Below, in pieces: positions 53,559 through 64,000 of a DNA stretch of 64,000 nt. The stretch spans positions 454,303 through 518,302 of the forward strand of contig ML976987.1 of NCBI GenBank assembly GCA_010015675.1. The letters are read 5' to 3'. This DNA comes from Byssothecium circinans (taxonomy: Eukaryota; Ascomycota; Dothideomycetes; Pleosporales; Massarinaceae). The notes below the pieces were generated by a model. That model saw only the letters and a program-made list of their open reading frames with translations. It did no database searches and had not been told where the DNA came from. The position numbers and the translations under genes were made by a program. Each line of letters opens with the position of its first letter. The stretch's first letter is position 1.

Positions 53559-56496
53559 ATGTCGTGGCTCGCTGCATTTCTGGCCCTCGGCCTAGCCACT
53601 GCTCAGTCCACGGTAGGAGCATCCCTCTCTTTTCCACCAACTATCTCTATGAGAAATCAGTCCCCAAGCTGCACAAATGCTTCAAGCCTGGCAGGCTTTT
53701 GTCTTTTCGCTGTTTCCCTTCCTGCGGGTAACCAATTGCCCCTCGAAGCTGTTGTTTACGCCGTGCGCTAACAGTAAACAAGTACCCCAATGTCACAGTC
53801 CCCACCAATCCCAATGGAACTGTGCCAGGCGATTTGAACGATGCGACCAGCCCTCCGTTCTACCCGTCGCCGTACGTACCCACTTGTCCTGGTAAGCTCA
53901 AGGCATGCGCTAATACTCCACAGATGGATGGACAGCTCGGCCGCAGGCTGGAGCGAGGCTTATGCGAAGGCACAAGCCTTTGTACGGCAATTGACCCTCC
54001 TCGAGAAGGTCAACCTGACAACCGGCGTCGGGTGGGAAGGGGAAGCTTGGTAAGTGCCGCAATCCTCACTCCAACTTTCTATCCACCGTCTAACTCGCAC
54101 AGCGTCGGCAACGTCGGAAGCATTCCTCGCCTTGGCTTCCCTTCCCTGTGTTTGCAAGATAGCCCCCTGGGTGTTCGATTCGCCGACTATGTCTCTGCGT
54201 TTACAGCCGGAGGCACCGTCGCTGCTTCATGGGACCGTGGCGAGTTCTACCGTCGAGGCTACCAGATGGGCGTCGAGCAGCGTGGAAAGGGCATCGATGT
54301 GCAGCTTGGCCCCGTTGTTGGCCCACTTGGTCGCAACCCCAAGGGCGGGCGCAATTGGGAAGGCTTCAGTCCCGACCCTGTCCTCTCTGGTATTGCTGTC
54401 GCCGAGACTGTCAAGGGTATTCAGGACGCTGGTGTCATTGCTTGCACCAAGCATTACATCCTCAACGAGCAGGAACACTTCCGTTCGCCTGGCAACTTCA
54501 AGGATGCTGGTTTCGTCGATGCCATCAGCTCCAATGTCGACGACAAGACTCTCCACGAGCTGTACCTTTGGCCATTTGCCGATGCCGTCCGCGCTGGCAC
54601 TGGTTCCATTATGTGCTCCTACAACAAGGCGAACAACTCCCAAGTCTGCCAGAACTCGTATCTTCAGAACTATATTTTGAAAGGTGAGCTGGGTTTCCAA
54701 GGCTTCATCTTGTCGGACTGGGATGCGCAGCACTCTGGTGTCGCCTCTACTCTTGCTGGCTTGGACATGACCATGCCTGTACGTATCATCCCAACCCGAT
54801 CAAACAGCACGTACTGACCAACAAGGGTGACACCGACTTCGACAGCGGCTTCTCCTTCTGGGGCACGAACCTAACCCTCTCCATTATTAATGGAACCGTC
54901 CCTGAATGGCGTCTCGATGATGCGGCCACGCGCATCATGGCCGCCTACTATCTCGTTGGTCGTGACCGACACGCCGTACCAACCAACTTCAACAGCTGGT
55001 CCAAGGATACTTATGGATACCAGCACCCATACGCAGAAGTTGGCTATGGTCTCATCAACCAGCATGTCGATGTGCGCGCCGATCACTACAAGTCCATTCG
55101 CATTGCAGCGGCCAAGTCCACTGTGCTGCTAAAGAACAATGGTGTGCTTCCCCTCAAAGGCACCGAGAAGTACACGGCTGTTTTCGGGAATGACGCCGGA
55201 GAAGGCGAGTGGGGGCCGAACGGCTGTTCTGACCGCGGGTGCGATAACGGAACGCTTGCGATGGGATGGGGATCAGGTACTGCCGACTTCCCCTACCTCA
55301 TCACTCCTTTGGAGGCCATCAAGAGCACCGTTAGTGCCAACGGTGGCATTCTTGCATCTGTCACCGATAACTACGCCTGGTCTCAAATTGCCGCACAGGC
55401 CAAGCAAGCCAGCGTCGCCGTCGTCTTCGTCAATGCCGACTCAGGTGAAGGCTACATCACAGTCGATGGCAACTTTGGTGACCGAAACAACCTCACAATT
55501 TGGCAAGGCGGCGAGGACTTGGTCCGGAATGTGTCAGCTTACTGTAACAACACCATCGTCGTTATCCACTCTGTCGGCCCTGTTCTCGTTGATTCATTCA
55601 ACAACAGCCCCAACGTATCTGCAATTCTTTGGGCTGGTCTTCCTGGCCAGGAGTCCGGTAACGCCATTGCTGATGTCCTCTATGGTCGCGTCAACCCCGG
55701 TGGCAAACTGCCCTTCACCTTCGGAAGGTCTGCCGCCGAGTACGGGCCTGATCTCATCTACGAACCCACCGACGGATCCAACAGCCCGCAGGATAACTTT
55801 GAGGAGGGCGTCTTCATCGATTACCGTGCCTTCGACAAGAAGAACATCACCCCTGTCTACGAGTTCGGTTTCGGTCTTTCGTACACCACCTTCTCGTACT
55901 CCAACCTAAACGTTGTCAAAGTTCCCGCTGCCCCATACACTCCCACGACTGGCCTCACCAAGCCTGCGCCGTCCCTTGGAAATGCCAGCACCAATGCTGC
56001 TGACTACCAGTGGCCGGCTAACCTGACCTATGTCAAGGCCTACATCTATCCTTACCTCAATTCCACCGACCTCAAGGAGGCGTCCCAAGACCCCCAGTAT
56101 GGCTTGAACTACACTTGGCCCGAGGGCGCTACCGACAGCTCACCGCAACCGCGCATTGCTGCCGGTGGAGGCCCCGGAGGAAATCCTCAGCTTTGGAACG
56201 TCCTCTTCAGCGTCACTGCGACTGTCACCAACGACGGCTCTCTTCTAGGCGACGAAGTCGCGCAACTCTACATTTCGCTCGGTGGACCCAACGACCCTGT
56301 GGTCGCCCTTCGTAACTTCGAACGCCTGACCATTGCACCCGGCCAGAGCGCGACTTTCACTGCTGACATCACACGCCGCGATGTTTCCAATTGGGACCCC
56401 GCGACCCAGAACTGGGTCATCACCGACTACCCCAAGAAGGTGTACGTTGGCACTTCATCACGGAAGCTGCCGCTCAGTGCAACGCTACAGCTATAA
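53559..56496 (+). CDS. Secreted GH3 beta-glucosidase
   Basis: Exons are 53559-53612, 53783-53871, 53924-54049, 54103-54778 and 54826-56496, all in phase; 871 residues, matching Aspergillus-type Bgl1 (about 860). The protein hydrolyses cellobiose and other beta-glucosides outside the cell. The signal peptide MSWLAAFLALGLATA is in exon 1. The GH3 N-domain has RLGFPSLCLQDSPLGVR, LGPVVGPLGRNPKGGRNWEG, CTKHYILNEQEHFR and the nucleophile in GFILSDWDAQHSG (Asp near residue 295). The C-domain includes VLLKNNGVLPLKG and ILWAGLPGQESGNAIADVLYG, and a fibronectin-III-like end (VTNDGSLLGDEVAQLYISL). Many NxS/T sites suggest heavy N-glycosylation. The 170-nt first intron separates the signal peptide from the catalytic part. 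Confidence 0.95.
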
Positions 56497-57169
56497 GCAC
56501 TTTGTGTGTGTGTGTGCTTATCGTCTTTCTTCTTTTTGTTTTGTTTAATGTTTGTCATGACCAGGGTTGGGATGGACGGAATGGTTAGGGCAGCGCAAAG
56601 GAATAAACGCGCTAGGAAATTACAGTCTCCAAAGAACCAAGTAATGGCAACCTTTAATATTGAATGTGCGTGCTTGATAGGGGCTTCCTGGGTAGTATGT
56701 GACTTCTGTGTACATCCTCCTCTGCGCACGCTCCGGCCTCCTACTCGCCGAATTGGACATTCCCATCGGCTACCGCTTCGAATCCTCCGTCATCGTGCTC
56801 CTGCACAAGCTCGGCCTGAATATACTCACTCGTTGCAAAGGTTGTACCATGGATTGGAGGACATCGAGAGCTAGCGTACCATGTTTTGGTAAAATGGCGA
56901 ATTCATGACTCATTTCATGCCACAGGTATATAAGGGTCCGAGGCGAACCTCAACAAGATCAGCTCAACACCAACACACCCGCGACGCGAGTTACCACACA
57001 TAATCCCTGAGACACAAGCGACCAACACTTAACTACTTTTCTCAAGGTACAGACAGTCGACGCACACACAAGGCCACTTACATCAACAAATCGCGAACTC
57101 ATCTGCGCAGTCGCTGAGGTATCCGCAGCCAAACAGACACGCCATTAAAACGAATTTGAAAATTTCACA
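56497..57169. other. Intergenic, with GT microsatellite
   Basis: A (TG)7 run lies at 56503-56516, just after the beta-glucosidase stop. The rest is the upstream region of the ankyrin gene, with CA-rich DNA before its ATG. No gene is recognised. Confidence 0.5.
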
Positions 57170-58032
57170 ATGCACCGCCCAAACTTGCCAGACGCAGTTG
57201 CGGCTGCCATCGCATCGGGCGATGTCACCCGATTCAAAGATCACTATCAACCCAACATGACGCTAGAGGAAATCGCCAAACACGCTGCACGACATGGGCA
57301 GCCCAAATCATGCAATGGTGTTGCGACCAAGGCTGGAGGCCTCCTCGGAAATCTTTCAACAGTGACTTCGTCACTTCCGCCGTGACCGGGGCATCTCTTA
57401 CTATCTTCCAAATCCTAATCGACCATGGCTTCGATCTTAACGACCACGAAAACGAGCTTCACGGCGACGCACTAGCTTGTGCTGTTATGAATGGTCACTA
57501 TAACTTTGCAAAGTGGCTGCTTGAGCATGGGCATCGATCAACACCGGATGATCCGTATCATGGGCCAAGTGCCATCTCATGGACGATCTGCGGAGAGAGT
57601 GCTGATCAAGAAATGCTTAAGCTGCTGCTTGATCATGGGCATGATTTGGAGAATTCCGGGGCTGGGGTGGCAGCGGCTGATGAGGGGAACGTGGAGGCGC
57701 TGAGACTGCTTCTGGATCGCGGTCTCAACATCGAAGACCGAGACATGTCTTGGTATCCATTCGATGAAGACGGAGATGAGCCGTACGAGTCGCAGGGCAC
57801 GGCACTTTACCGCGCTTGTAGGCAGGGAAACGTGGAATGCGTCGAACTGTTGCTGGAACGAGGCGCTGATCCGCTGGCCAAAGACTTCGAAGGGACATCT
57901 TGCCTGGATATCGCGAGGCAGCGTGGCCATGAAGACGTTGTGTGGCTTTTGGAAGACAGCGGATTGGTGGACTCAGCCAAAGCAGCTCAGTCGCTTTTGG
58001 GGTTCATCAAACGATTGTTCTCTGTCACGTAG
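57170..58032 (+). pseudogene. Ankyrin-repeat protein gene with one frameshift
   Basis: The ATG at 57170 opens a frame (MHRPNLPDAVAAAIASGDVT...) that runs to about codon 46 (ARHGQPK). The homologous-looking sequence then continues in the next frame (MQWCCDQGWRPPRKSF...) to a stop at 58030-58032. The switch lies at the CCCAAATC at 57302-57309, best explained by loss of one A from an A-run; no intron fits. Ankyrin repeats follow: TIFQILIDHGFDLNDHENEL, then MLKLLLDHGHDLENSG, EALRLLLDRGLNIEDRD, and CVELLLERGADPLAKD. Apart from this single event the gene (about 287 codons) is clean, so a sequencing error is possible. It is the last gene before the transposon block. Confidence 0.75.
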
Positions 58033-58226
58033 GATATATGAGGGCTCATCAGGTGATCGGTAGATTGTTATCCTAGTTCTATGTATATAGTCTCATCTAA
58101 TCTCACCCTAATACACAAGAGCTTCACTCTCTTAAATCCTTTCTTAAGCTTAATTTTCCTCTATAGTTATAAGCCTAGCTTCTTTACTTACTTAGAGTAC
58201 TAATATAGGTAGGTACTATTTAGATA

Positions 58227-58320
58227 ATATATTCTACTATTAAGCTAGCTATACTATTAAGCTAGCTACTTTTCCTTAGTAATACTAACTTACTTAACTT
58301 TATTATTATTATTATCTATA
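58227..58320 (-). mobile_element. Outer Fot1/pogo-like element, left arm (copy C)
   Basis: This arm starts ATATATTCTACTATTAAGC after a TA (58225-58226) and aligns base for base with the left end of the intact copy at 60641, apart from C-to-T-type changes. It is interrupted at 58320 by another copy and resumes at 60172. It keeps the paired direct repeat of the terminal region (two ACTATTAAGCTAGCT units). Confidence 0.75.
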
Positions 58321-60171
58321 ACGTAAAGTACTACTAAACCGCGTATACTACTAAACCGCGTAGAATTCCTTAGCAACACTAAATTACTTAACTTTATCGC
58401 TATTATTGTCTGTATTACTACTTAATATAATAAACTAAGTACTAGCCTCTAACTTAGAAGAACCCTCTTTATCTACTTAACATATTCTCGCGTTATACCT
58501 AGCCTTACTATAGTTGCCGTAGTAGCGAATACCTAGTTATTACACTTTACGTTTACCCTCTACCCTTACCCTCTTATAGTTCTAAATAGTTCCTAATAGT
58601 TTAGAACTATTTTAGTCTACTATAGGACTATACTCTATAGTGCCGCCCTTCTAAATATACTTTTACTTACGTGTTTTTTGCTTAGTTACTACTGTAAGTT
58701 GCTTTTTAAGCTCTTTAATACGCGCCTTTATAAGTACGCTACCTTGCAGCACTAACTTAGCGCCTTTAATAAGCTGCGAAAGCCTACTATGCGCTATTTA
58801 TAGTAACTAAGTAATAGAATCTTATATAAGCCTTAACTATAAGCTAAATTCATATATATTACTTAGAGTTCTTAATTGCTATAGTATCTCTAGTAGTAGG
58901 GGTCCTAGTAAGGTATATATACGTATATTAAGGTAATTAAGTACTACCTGCGCGTTTAGAGGGACTAGCCCTATTACCTTAAAGGCCTTTTAATAGTTCT
59001 AAACTATAAACACGCTTAAAAAAGTATCTTTAAAGGCTAGTAGGAACGCTTCCTTATTAATATAAAAGATATATTAGTGCGCTAAGTTCTAAATAGTCTT
59101 AGAGTACTTACGCTTAATCGGCGAGAATAATACTACATTAAGCAGCTAAAGGATATGCGATAAGTGCGCAGGCATATAAAGTGTAATAATCTTATTATCC
59201 TTGTAATAATCCTTAAAATCCTAATTTAGGTAGCTTTTGTAGCCATCCAAAATTAGTAACTAATAGACGCTAATAGTTCTTGCCTTTGTATACTTGTTAA
59301 AGTGCTTTAACTACGCAAGACTAAGTGTATTAGTTATCTATCTATTCTCTAAGACTAACAGCTTTTAATTACGTAGTATATTAGCTTCCTAGTACTATAA
59401 TAAGATATAGACGTATCCTTTATATATAATAAATAGTAGGGTAAAAGTACTATTTAAATATATACTCTAGATTTCTATTACCTACTCTTTATCGCCTAGC
59501 TGAATAATAGTAGACCTTGCTTGCCTCTCTAAGCTAGTAACTACTTTTATAGAGCTAATAACACCTATCTAAAAGCTAGTCTTATTAAAGTTATAGGTAT
59601 TATTATTATGTATGCTATACTTAATTTTAGTATCCTTTATAAGCTTAAACTACACGCTAACTACTTTAGGATCTTCCTATAGAGCCCTCTAATAGTCCTT
59701 TGCATAGTTCTAGATAGTTTATAACTATTCTAAATAGTTTATAAACTATTCTACCTAGTTCTTACCTACCCTCTCTTTACCCCACTTAGCTAGTAGTTTA
59801 TTCGCTATATCTAATACTTCGCCTAGCGTAGGCGCGAATCCTCGCGAATTAAGGTTAAAGACGTATTTAATAATTATCTTATACTTAGTTAAGGACAGTT
59901 TTAAATAGTTTAGAACTATTTCTGCTTAAAAAAGTATTCCTTTAGCGCGTTTATTAAGGACTTAGTCCTTAACGTTAAAGGCTTTAGCAGCGCGTTAGAG
60001 GCTTAGAAATTAGCCTCTATTATATATAGTAAGGGTAAGCTAAAGTCTACCTTTATATTAGAGTGCTTCAGACTAACGTTGTTATAGCATTTTCGCGTTA
60101 AAGATAGTAATAGTATTGCTAAGGAATTCTACGTAGTTTAGTAGTATACGCGGTTTAGTAGTGCTTTACGT
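58321..60171 (-). mobile_element. Complete RIP-mutated Fot1/pogo-like transposon (copy A)
   Basis: 1851 bp, with about 60-bp terminal inverted repeats (left starts ACGTAAAGTACTACTAAACC; right ends with its complement) and flanking TA duplications (58319-58320 and 60172-60173). The interior aligns along its length with copy B and would encode a DDE_1 transposase on the minus strand, but stops are dense in every frame. GC content is very low and TpA frequent, as expected after RIP. It sits inside copy C. Confidence 0.85.
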
Positions 60172-60346
60172 TATTACTATCTAAAAATATATACTAAGTA
60201 CTAGCCTTTAACTTAGAAGAACCCTCTTTATTAGCTTAATAAGTTTTTATATTATACCTAGTTTTACTATAGTTGCTATAGCGCTAAATACCTAGTTATT
60301 ATAATTATTATACTTTACTCTTATCTTTTACCTTTACCTTTTTATA
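60172..60346 (-). mobile_element. Outer element copy C, resumed
   Basis: From the TA after copy A this continues the copy-C sequence (ATATACTAAGTACTAGCC, then ACTTAGAAGAACCCTC), matching the corresponding part of copies A and B. It stops at a TA (60345-60346), where another copy (D) begins. Confidence 0.72.
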
Positions 60347-60640
60347 ATGTAAAGCACTATTAAGATAGCTACCTTATTAAGCTAGCTACTTTTTCTTAGT
60401 AATACTAATACTATACTTATTATAAAATACCTTAACTAATAAATATAATACTTATTTAATAAGAAGGTAGGATTAAGCTTACCCTTTAAGCATATTATCT
60501 AGGCTAATTTAAGAGCCTCTAACATATTACTAAAGCTTTTAATATTTATTCCTAAAGGCTTTCTAATTACCTTAACTAAATTACTTATTAACTAAATATA
60601 GTTCTAAACTATTTAAAACTATCCTTAACTAAAAAGGATA
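60347..60640 (+). mobile_element. Inverted copy D, left arm
   Basis: It begins with ATGTAAAGCACTATTAAG, an end like that of copy A. It is oriented opposite to A, B and C, so its former transposase reads on the plus strand. It is interrupted at 60640 by copy B, and sequence on both sides of B joins to one continuous transposase-like frame region (TCCTTAACTAAAAAGGATA, then TACTTATTAAATATATCC). Confidence 0.7.
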
Positions 60641-62500
60641 ACATATTCCACTATTGAACCGCCCACACTATCAAACCACTCACGATTCCTTAGCAACACT
60701 AACTCACTCAACTGCATCATCATTATCGTCCGCATCGCTATCTGAAAATATATACTAAGTACTAGCCTCTAACTTAGAAGAACCCTCTTCATTAGCTTGA
60801 CAAGTTCTCGCGTTATGCCTAGTCTTACCGCAGTTGCCACAGCGCTAAATACCTAGTTATCGCGGTTGTCACACCTCGCCCTCACCCTCCACCCTCGCCC
60901 TTTTACGGTTCTGAACCATTCCTGACGGTTTAGAACTATTCTAGTCTACTATAGGACTATACTCTATAGTACCACCCTTCTAAATATACTTGCGCTTGCG
61001 TGTTTTACGCTTAGTTATCATCTTAAGTTGCTTTTCAAGGTCTTTAATGCGCGACTTTATAAGCGTAGTACTATGCAGCACTAACTTAGCACCTTTAATG
61101 AGCTGTGAAAGCCCACCCTGCGCTATCCGTGGTGATTGAGTAATAGAATCACGTACAAACTTTAACTAAGAGCTAAACTCACGTGTATTACTTAGAGTCC
61201 TTAATAGCCATAGCGTCTCTAGTGGTAGGGGTCCTAGTGGGGTGCGTATACGTATATCAAGGTAATTAAGTACTACCTACGCGTTTAGAGGGACTAGCCC
61301 TATTGCCTTAAAGGCCTTTTAACAGTTCTAAACTGTAAATACGCTTGAAAACGCGTCTTTAAAGGCTAGTAGGAACGCTTCCTTATTAATGTGAAAGACG
61401 CGCTGTTGCGCTAAGCCCTAAATGATCTTAGAGTACTTACGCTTAAGCGGCGAGAATAACACCACATCGAGTGGCTGGAGGATGTGTAACGAGTGTAGTA
61501 GTATATAGAGCGTAAGGATCTTATTATCTTAATAATAATCCTTAAAATCTTAATTTAGGTGGCTTTCATAGCCATCTAAAATTAGCAACTAATAGACGCT
61601 AATAGTTCTCGCCTTTATATGCGCGTTAAAGTACTTTAACCACATAAGACTAAGCTTATTAGTCATCCATCTATTCTCTAAGACTAAGAGCTTCTAATTG
61701 CGTGGTATATTAGCTTCCTAGTACTATAAAGAGATGTAGACGCGTCCTTTATATATAATAAATAGTAGGGTGAATATACTATTTCAATATATACTCTAGA
61801 TATCTATCACCTACTCTTTATTGTCTAGCTGAACTATTGTAGGCCTTACTCACTTCTCTAAGCTAGTAACCACTTTCATAGAGCTAATAACACCCATCTA
61901 AAAGCTAGTTTCATTAAAGTTATATATATTATTATCATGTACGCCGTAGTTCACTTTAGTGTCCTGTATAAGCTTAAACTATGCGCTAACTACCTTAGGA
62001 TCTTCCTGTTTTGCCCTCTAACAGTCCTTTAAATAGTTCTAAACTATTCATAACTATTCTAAATAGTTTATGAACCATGCTACCTAGTTAATGCCTACGT
62101 TCTTACCACCCTACTCGCGCAACAGTTTATTTGCTATATCTGATACTTCGCCCAACGTAGGCGCGAATCCTCGCGAATCAAGGTCAAGGATGTATTAGAT
62201 GAGTGTCTCCTGCTTAGTCAGGGACAGTTTTAAACAGTTTGGTACTGTTTCTAGTCAAAAAGGTATTCCTCTAGCACGTTTAGTAAGGACATGAGGCTTA
62301 ACATTAAAGGCTGCAGCAGTGCTTTGATAGCTTTCAAATTGGCCTCTATTATATGCGTCAAGGGCAAGCTGTAGTCTGCCTTTGTGTTACAGTCATTTAG
62401 ACCTTTATTATTAAGGCATTTTCGCGTTAAAGATAGAGTTGGTGTTGCCAAGGAATCATGAGCGGTTTAATAGTATGGGCGGTTCAATGGTGGAATACGT
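60641..62500 (-). mobile_element. Complete Fot1/pogo-like transposon, least mutated (copy B)
   Basis: 1860 bp with about 66-bp inverted repeats (left ACATATTCCACTATTGAACC; right complement ACGTATTCCACCATTGAACC) and TA duplications (60639-60640 and 62501-62502). Each end carries two adjacent 17-bp direct repeats (60649-60665 and 60666-60682). On the minus strand, pieces of a DDE_1 transposase are legible between stops: EETLIQYILDLDSRGFAPTL-type N-part near 62180-62220, NFNETSF near 61900 (first Asp position now Asn), LLILDGYESH near 61570, and LQPLDV near 61470. It has the highest GC of the copies and is therefore the least RIP-affected. It is inserted in copy D. Confidence 0.88.
62251..62451 (-). 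pseudogene. Transposase N-terminal fragment of copy B
   Basis: A 66-codon open remnant at the start of the former transposase, holding a helical, Leu-rich stretch where the DNA-binding helix-turn-helix would be. It ends at a stop, beyond which the frame is broken repeatedly. It is not a functional gene. Confidence 0.6.
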
Positions 62501-62924
62501 TATACTTATTAAATATATCCTTAACTTTAATTTATAAGGATTTACGCCTATATTAGGTAAAGTATTAGATATAGCAAATAAACTACTAGGTAAGTAAGGT
62601 AGAAAAAAGGTTAGCTATAACTAGGTAAAATAGTTTATAAACTATTTAGAACTATTAAAGATAGTCTAGAACTATTTAAAAGACTATTAAAAAGTTCTAT
62701 AAGAAAATCCTAGGGTAGTTAGCACGTAGTTTAAGCTTATATAAGATACTAAAATTAAGTATAGTATATATAATAATAGTAATATCTATAACTTTAATAA
62801 GACTTGCTTTTAGATAGGTATTATTAGCTCTATAAAAGTAGTTACTAGCTTAAAGAAGTAAGAAAGGCCTATAATAGTTTAGCTAAGTAATAAAAAGTAG
62901 GTAATAAATATCTAGAGTATTATA
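62501..62924 (+). mobile_element. Inverted copy D, continued
   Basis: The sequence is the complement of the 3' half of copies A and B (for example TATCTAGAGTAT and GCTTTTAGATAGGTATTATT). The match stops near 62924, where different AT-rich DNA begins. No right terminal repeat of this copy is found in the window. Confidence 0.7.
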
Positions 62925-63917
62925 ATAGGCTAGGCTTTAGTTCTTTAAAAGCTACTCTTTAGACTCTAAGTCTTTTAAACTAGCTCTAGAGTAATCTCTA
63001 AGTTCTCCTATATATAGATTTATACTTAGGAGAACTCTTTCTTTTTAATAAATCTATTTATATTCTACTTAGTACCTCTAGCTCTTTAAGCTTAGCTCCT
63101 TATATTAGATTTATTTATCTACTTAATTTATTATTTTTTTTATCCTTACTAGTTATAAGACTAGTAGAGGCCCCTAAAAATAAAGAACTAAAGCTCTTTA
63201 AATATTAGATTTCTACTCTAATTAGGAATAGTAGATTTAAATAATATTTTAGTTAACTACCTTATATAGTTAGTAATATAGCTAAGAACTAAAGGCACTA
63301 GTACTAACTAAATTATTAAATACCTGAAAAAGACCTTAGTAGAGAAAAGGTACTTCTTAAATAAAGTTAATATAAAAATTATATTAATAGAAAAGTGCGT
63401 AAAGAAGTATAATATATATAACTTAAAAGTAAAAGAATCCTTTTTTAAAAGACTTCTATTCCTAAGTAGCCCTTTTTTAATAGCTATAAGAAAGGCTCTT
63501 ATCCCTAAAAAGAGTAGAAATAGAAAAGTACTAAAAGTATTAAAGGCCTATATAGATACCCTTTAAGCTTAAAATAAAAACCTAATCTACTACTTTATAA
63601 AGAGATTAGTAAAGAACCTAAGACTAAGCCTAGTAACTATATTAATACTAAGCTTTTTAACCTTAAAAAAAAACTCTAAAGGATAAAACTCCCTAACTTA
63701 AACCCCTTTAATAGGAAGTAAAACTAGTAGTAATAATTCTACCTATAGATAAAATTTAAATTAGTAAATAATAGACCTAAAGAAGAAGAAAAAGTTTAAT
63801 ATATATTTAACTAGCTAAAAGAAATAGTAGCTAACGTTAGAATATCCTAGCTAAGCTAGAATAAAGATAGCTTTTAAGAGGAGTTTTAAAAGTTCTTTAA
63901 TAACTAATTTATAGATA
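62925..63917. other. Extremely AT-rich block of unknown origin
   Basis: No match to the Fot1-like copies was seen. Composition is strongly A/T with many TA steps, as in RIP-mutated DNA. One open stretch of 83 codons (63318-63566, plus, ending TAA) is Lys-rich and has no ATG. It may be the remains of another mobile element inserted in copy D. Confidence 0.5.
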
Positions 63918-64000
63918 ACGTATTCCACCACTGAGACGGCCACTTTTGCTTGGCAAGGAAAATCAAACTGTATTATCTTAATAACAATTTAAATATAAGA
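63918..64000. mobile_element. Left end of a further transposon, cut by the window
   Basis: After a TA (63916-63917) the sequence ACGTATTCCACCACTGAGAC begins, sharing its first 15 bases with the terminal repeat of copy B. It then diverges (GGCCACTTTTGCTTGGCAAG) and is much less AT-rich. It is probably a related pogo-type element running off the window. Confidence 0.55.

Noticed and set aside
46891..57000. Secondary-metabolite gene cluster
   Set aside because: No PKS, NRPS, terpene synthase, P450 or transporter accompanies the regulator.
58033..64000. AT-rich end as a telomere or centromere
   Set aside because: No TTAGGG-type repeats or satellite were found; the block is explained by mutated transposons.

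Overview
This window comes from the nuclear genome of a filamentous ascomycete (Pezizomycotina, most likely a Dothideomycete). Most introns are short (about 47-120 nt) with GT...CTAAC/CTGAC...AG signals. The gene families are typically fungal: a Ctf1/FarA-type regulator, two Zn2Cys6-type transcription factors in all, a GH3 beta-glucosidase, Prp45, Mot1 and TAF11. The right end is a very AT-rich, TpA-rich block of mutated transposons, which looks like repeat-induced point mutation (RIP). The class-level placement is inference.

Positions 1-28,600 are mostly intact genes. They are the 3' part of a Ctf1/FarA-like regulator, a tRNA 2'-phosphotransferase, a small doubtful gene with a frameshift, a large acidic protein of unknown function, MOT1 (a 1.9-kaa Swi2/Snf2 ATPase with two very small 5' exons), a J-domain protein with a long arginine/serine-rich tail, a calcineurin-like phosphoesterase, three uncharacterised genes and an APH-like kinase.

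Positions 28,600-46,300 start with a short low-complexity stretch and a degenerate ORF. Next come a long Msg5-like dual-specificity phosphatase, RPL4 (with a GC-AG first intron), TAF11 divergent from a small ankyrin protein, PRP45 and a serine-rich conserved fungal protein.

Positions 46,900-58,000 are accessory in character. A Zn2Cys6/Fungal_trans_2 regulator converges on a nitrilase pseudogene, whose catalytic cysteine codon reads serine. A second decayed ORF tract follows. Then comes an intact secreted GH3 beta-glucosidase with CreA-like sites and a 14-bp tandem repeat in its promoter, and an ankyrin gene with a single frameshift.

Positions 58,227-64,000 are a nest of Fot1/pogo-like DNA transposons. 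Two complete copies (58,321-60,171 and 60,641-62,500) keep long terminal inverted repeats and TA target duplications. Each sits inside an older copy, so insertion order can be read from the sequence. All transposase frames are full of stops. No CRISPR array, tRNA, rRNA or telomere repeat was found. No new defence or biosynthetic system is evident; the most unusual material is the nested RIP-affected transposons, the dying nitrilase gene and the odd gene structures of MOT1 and RPL4.
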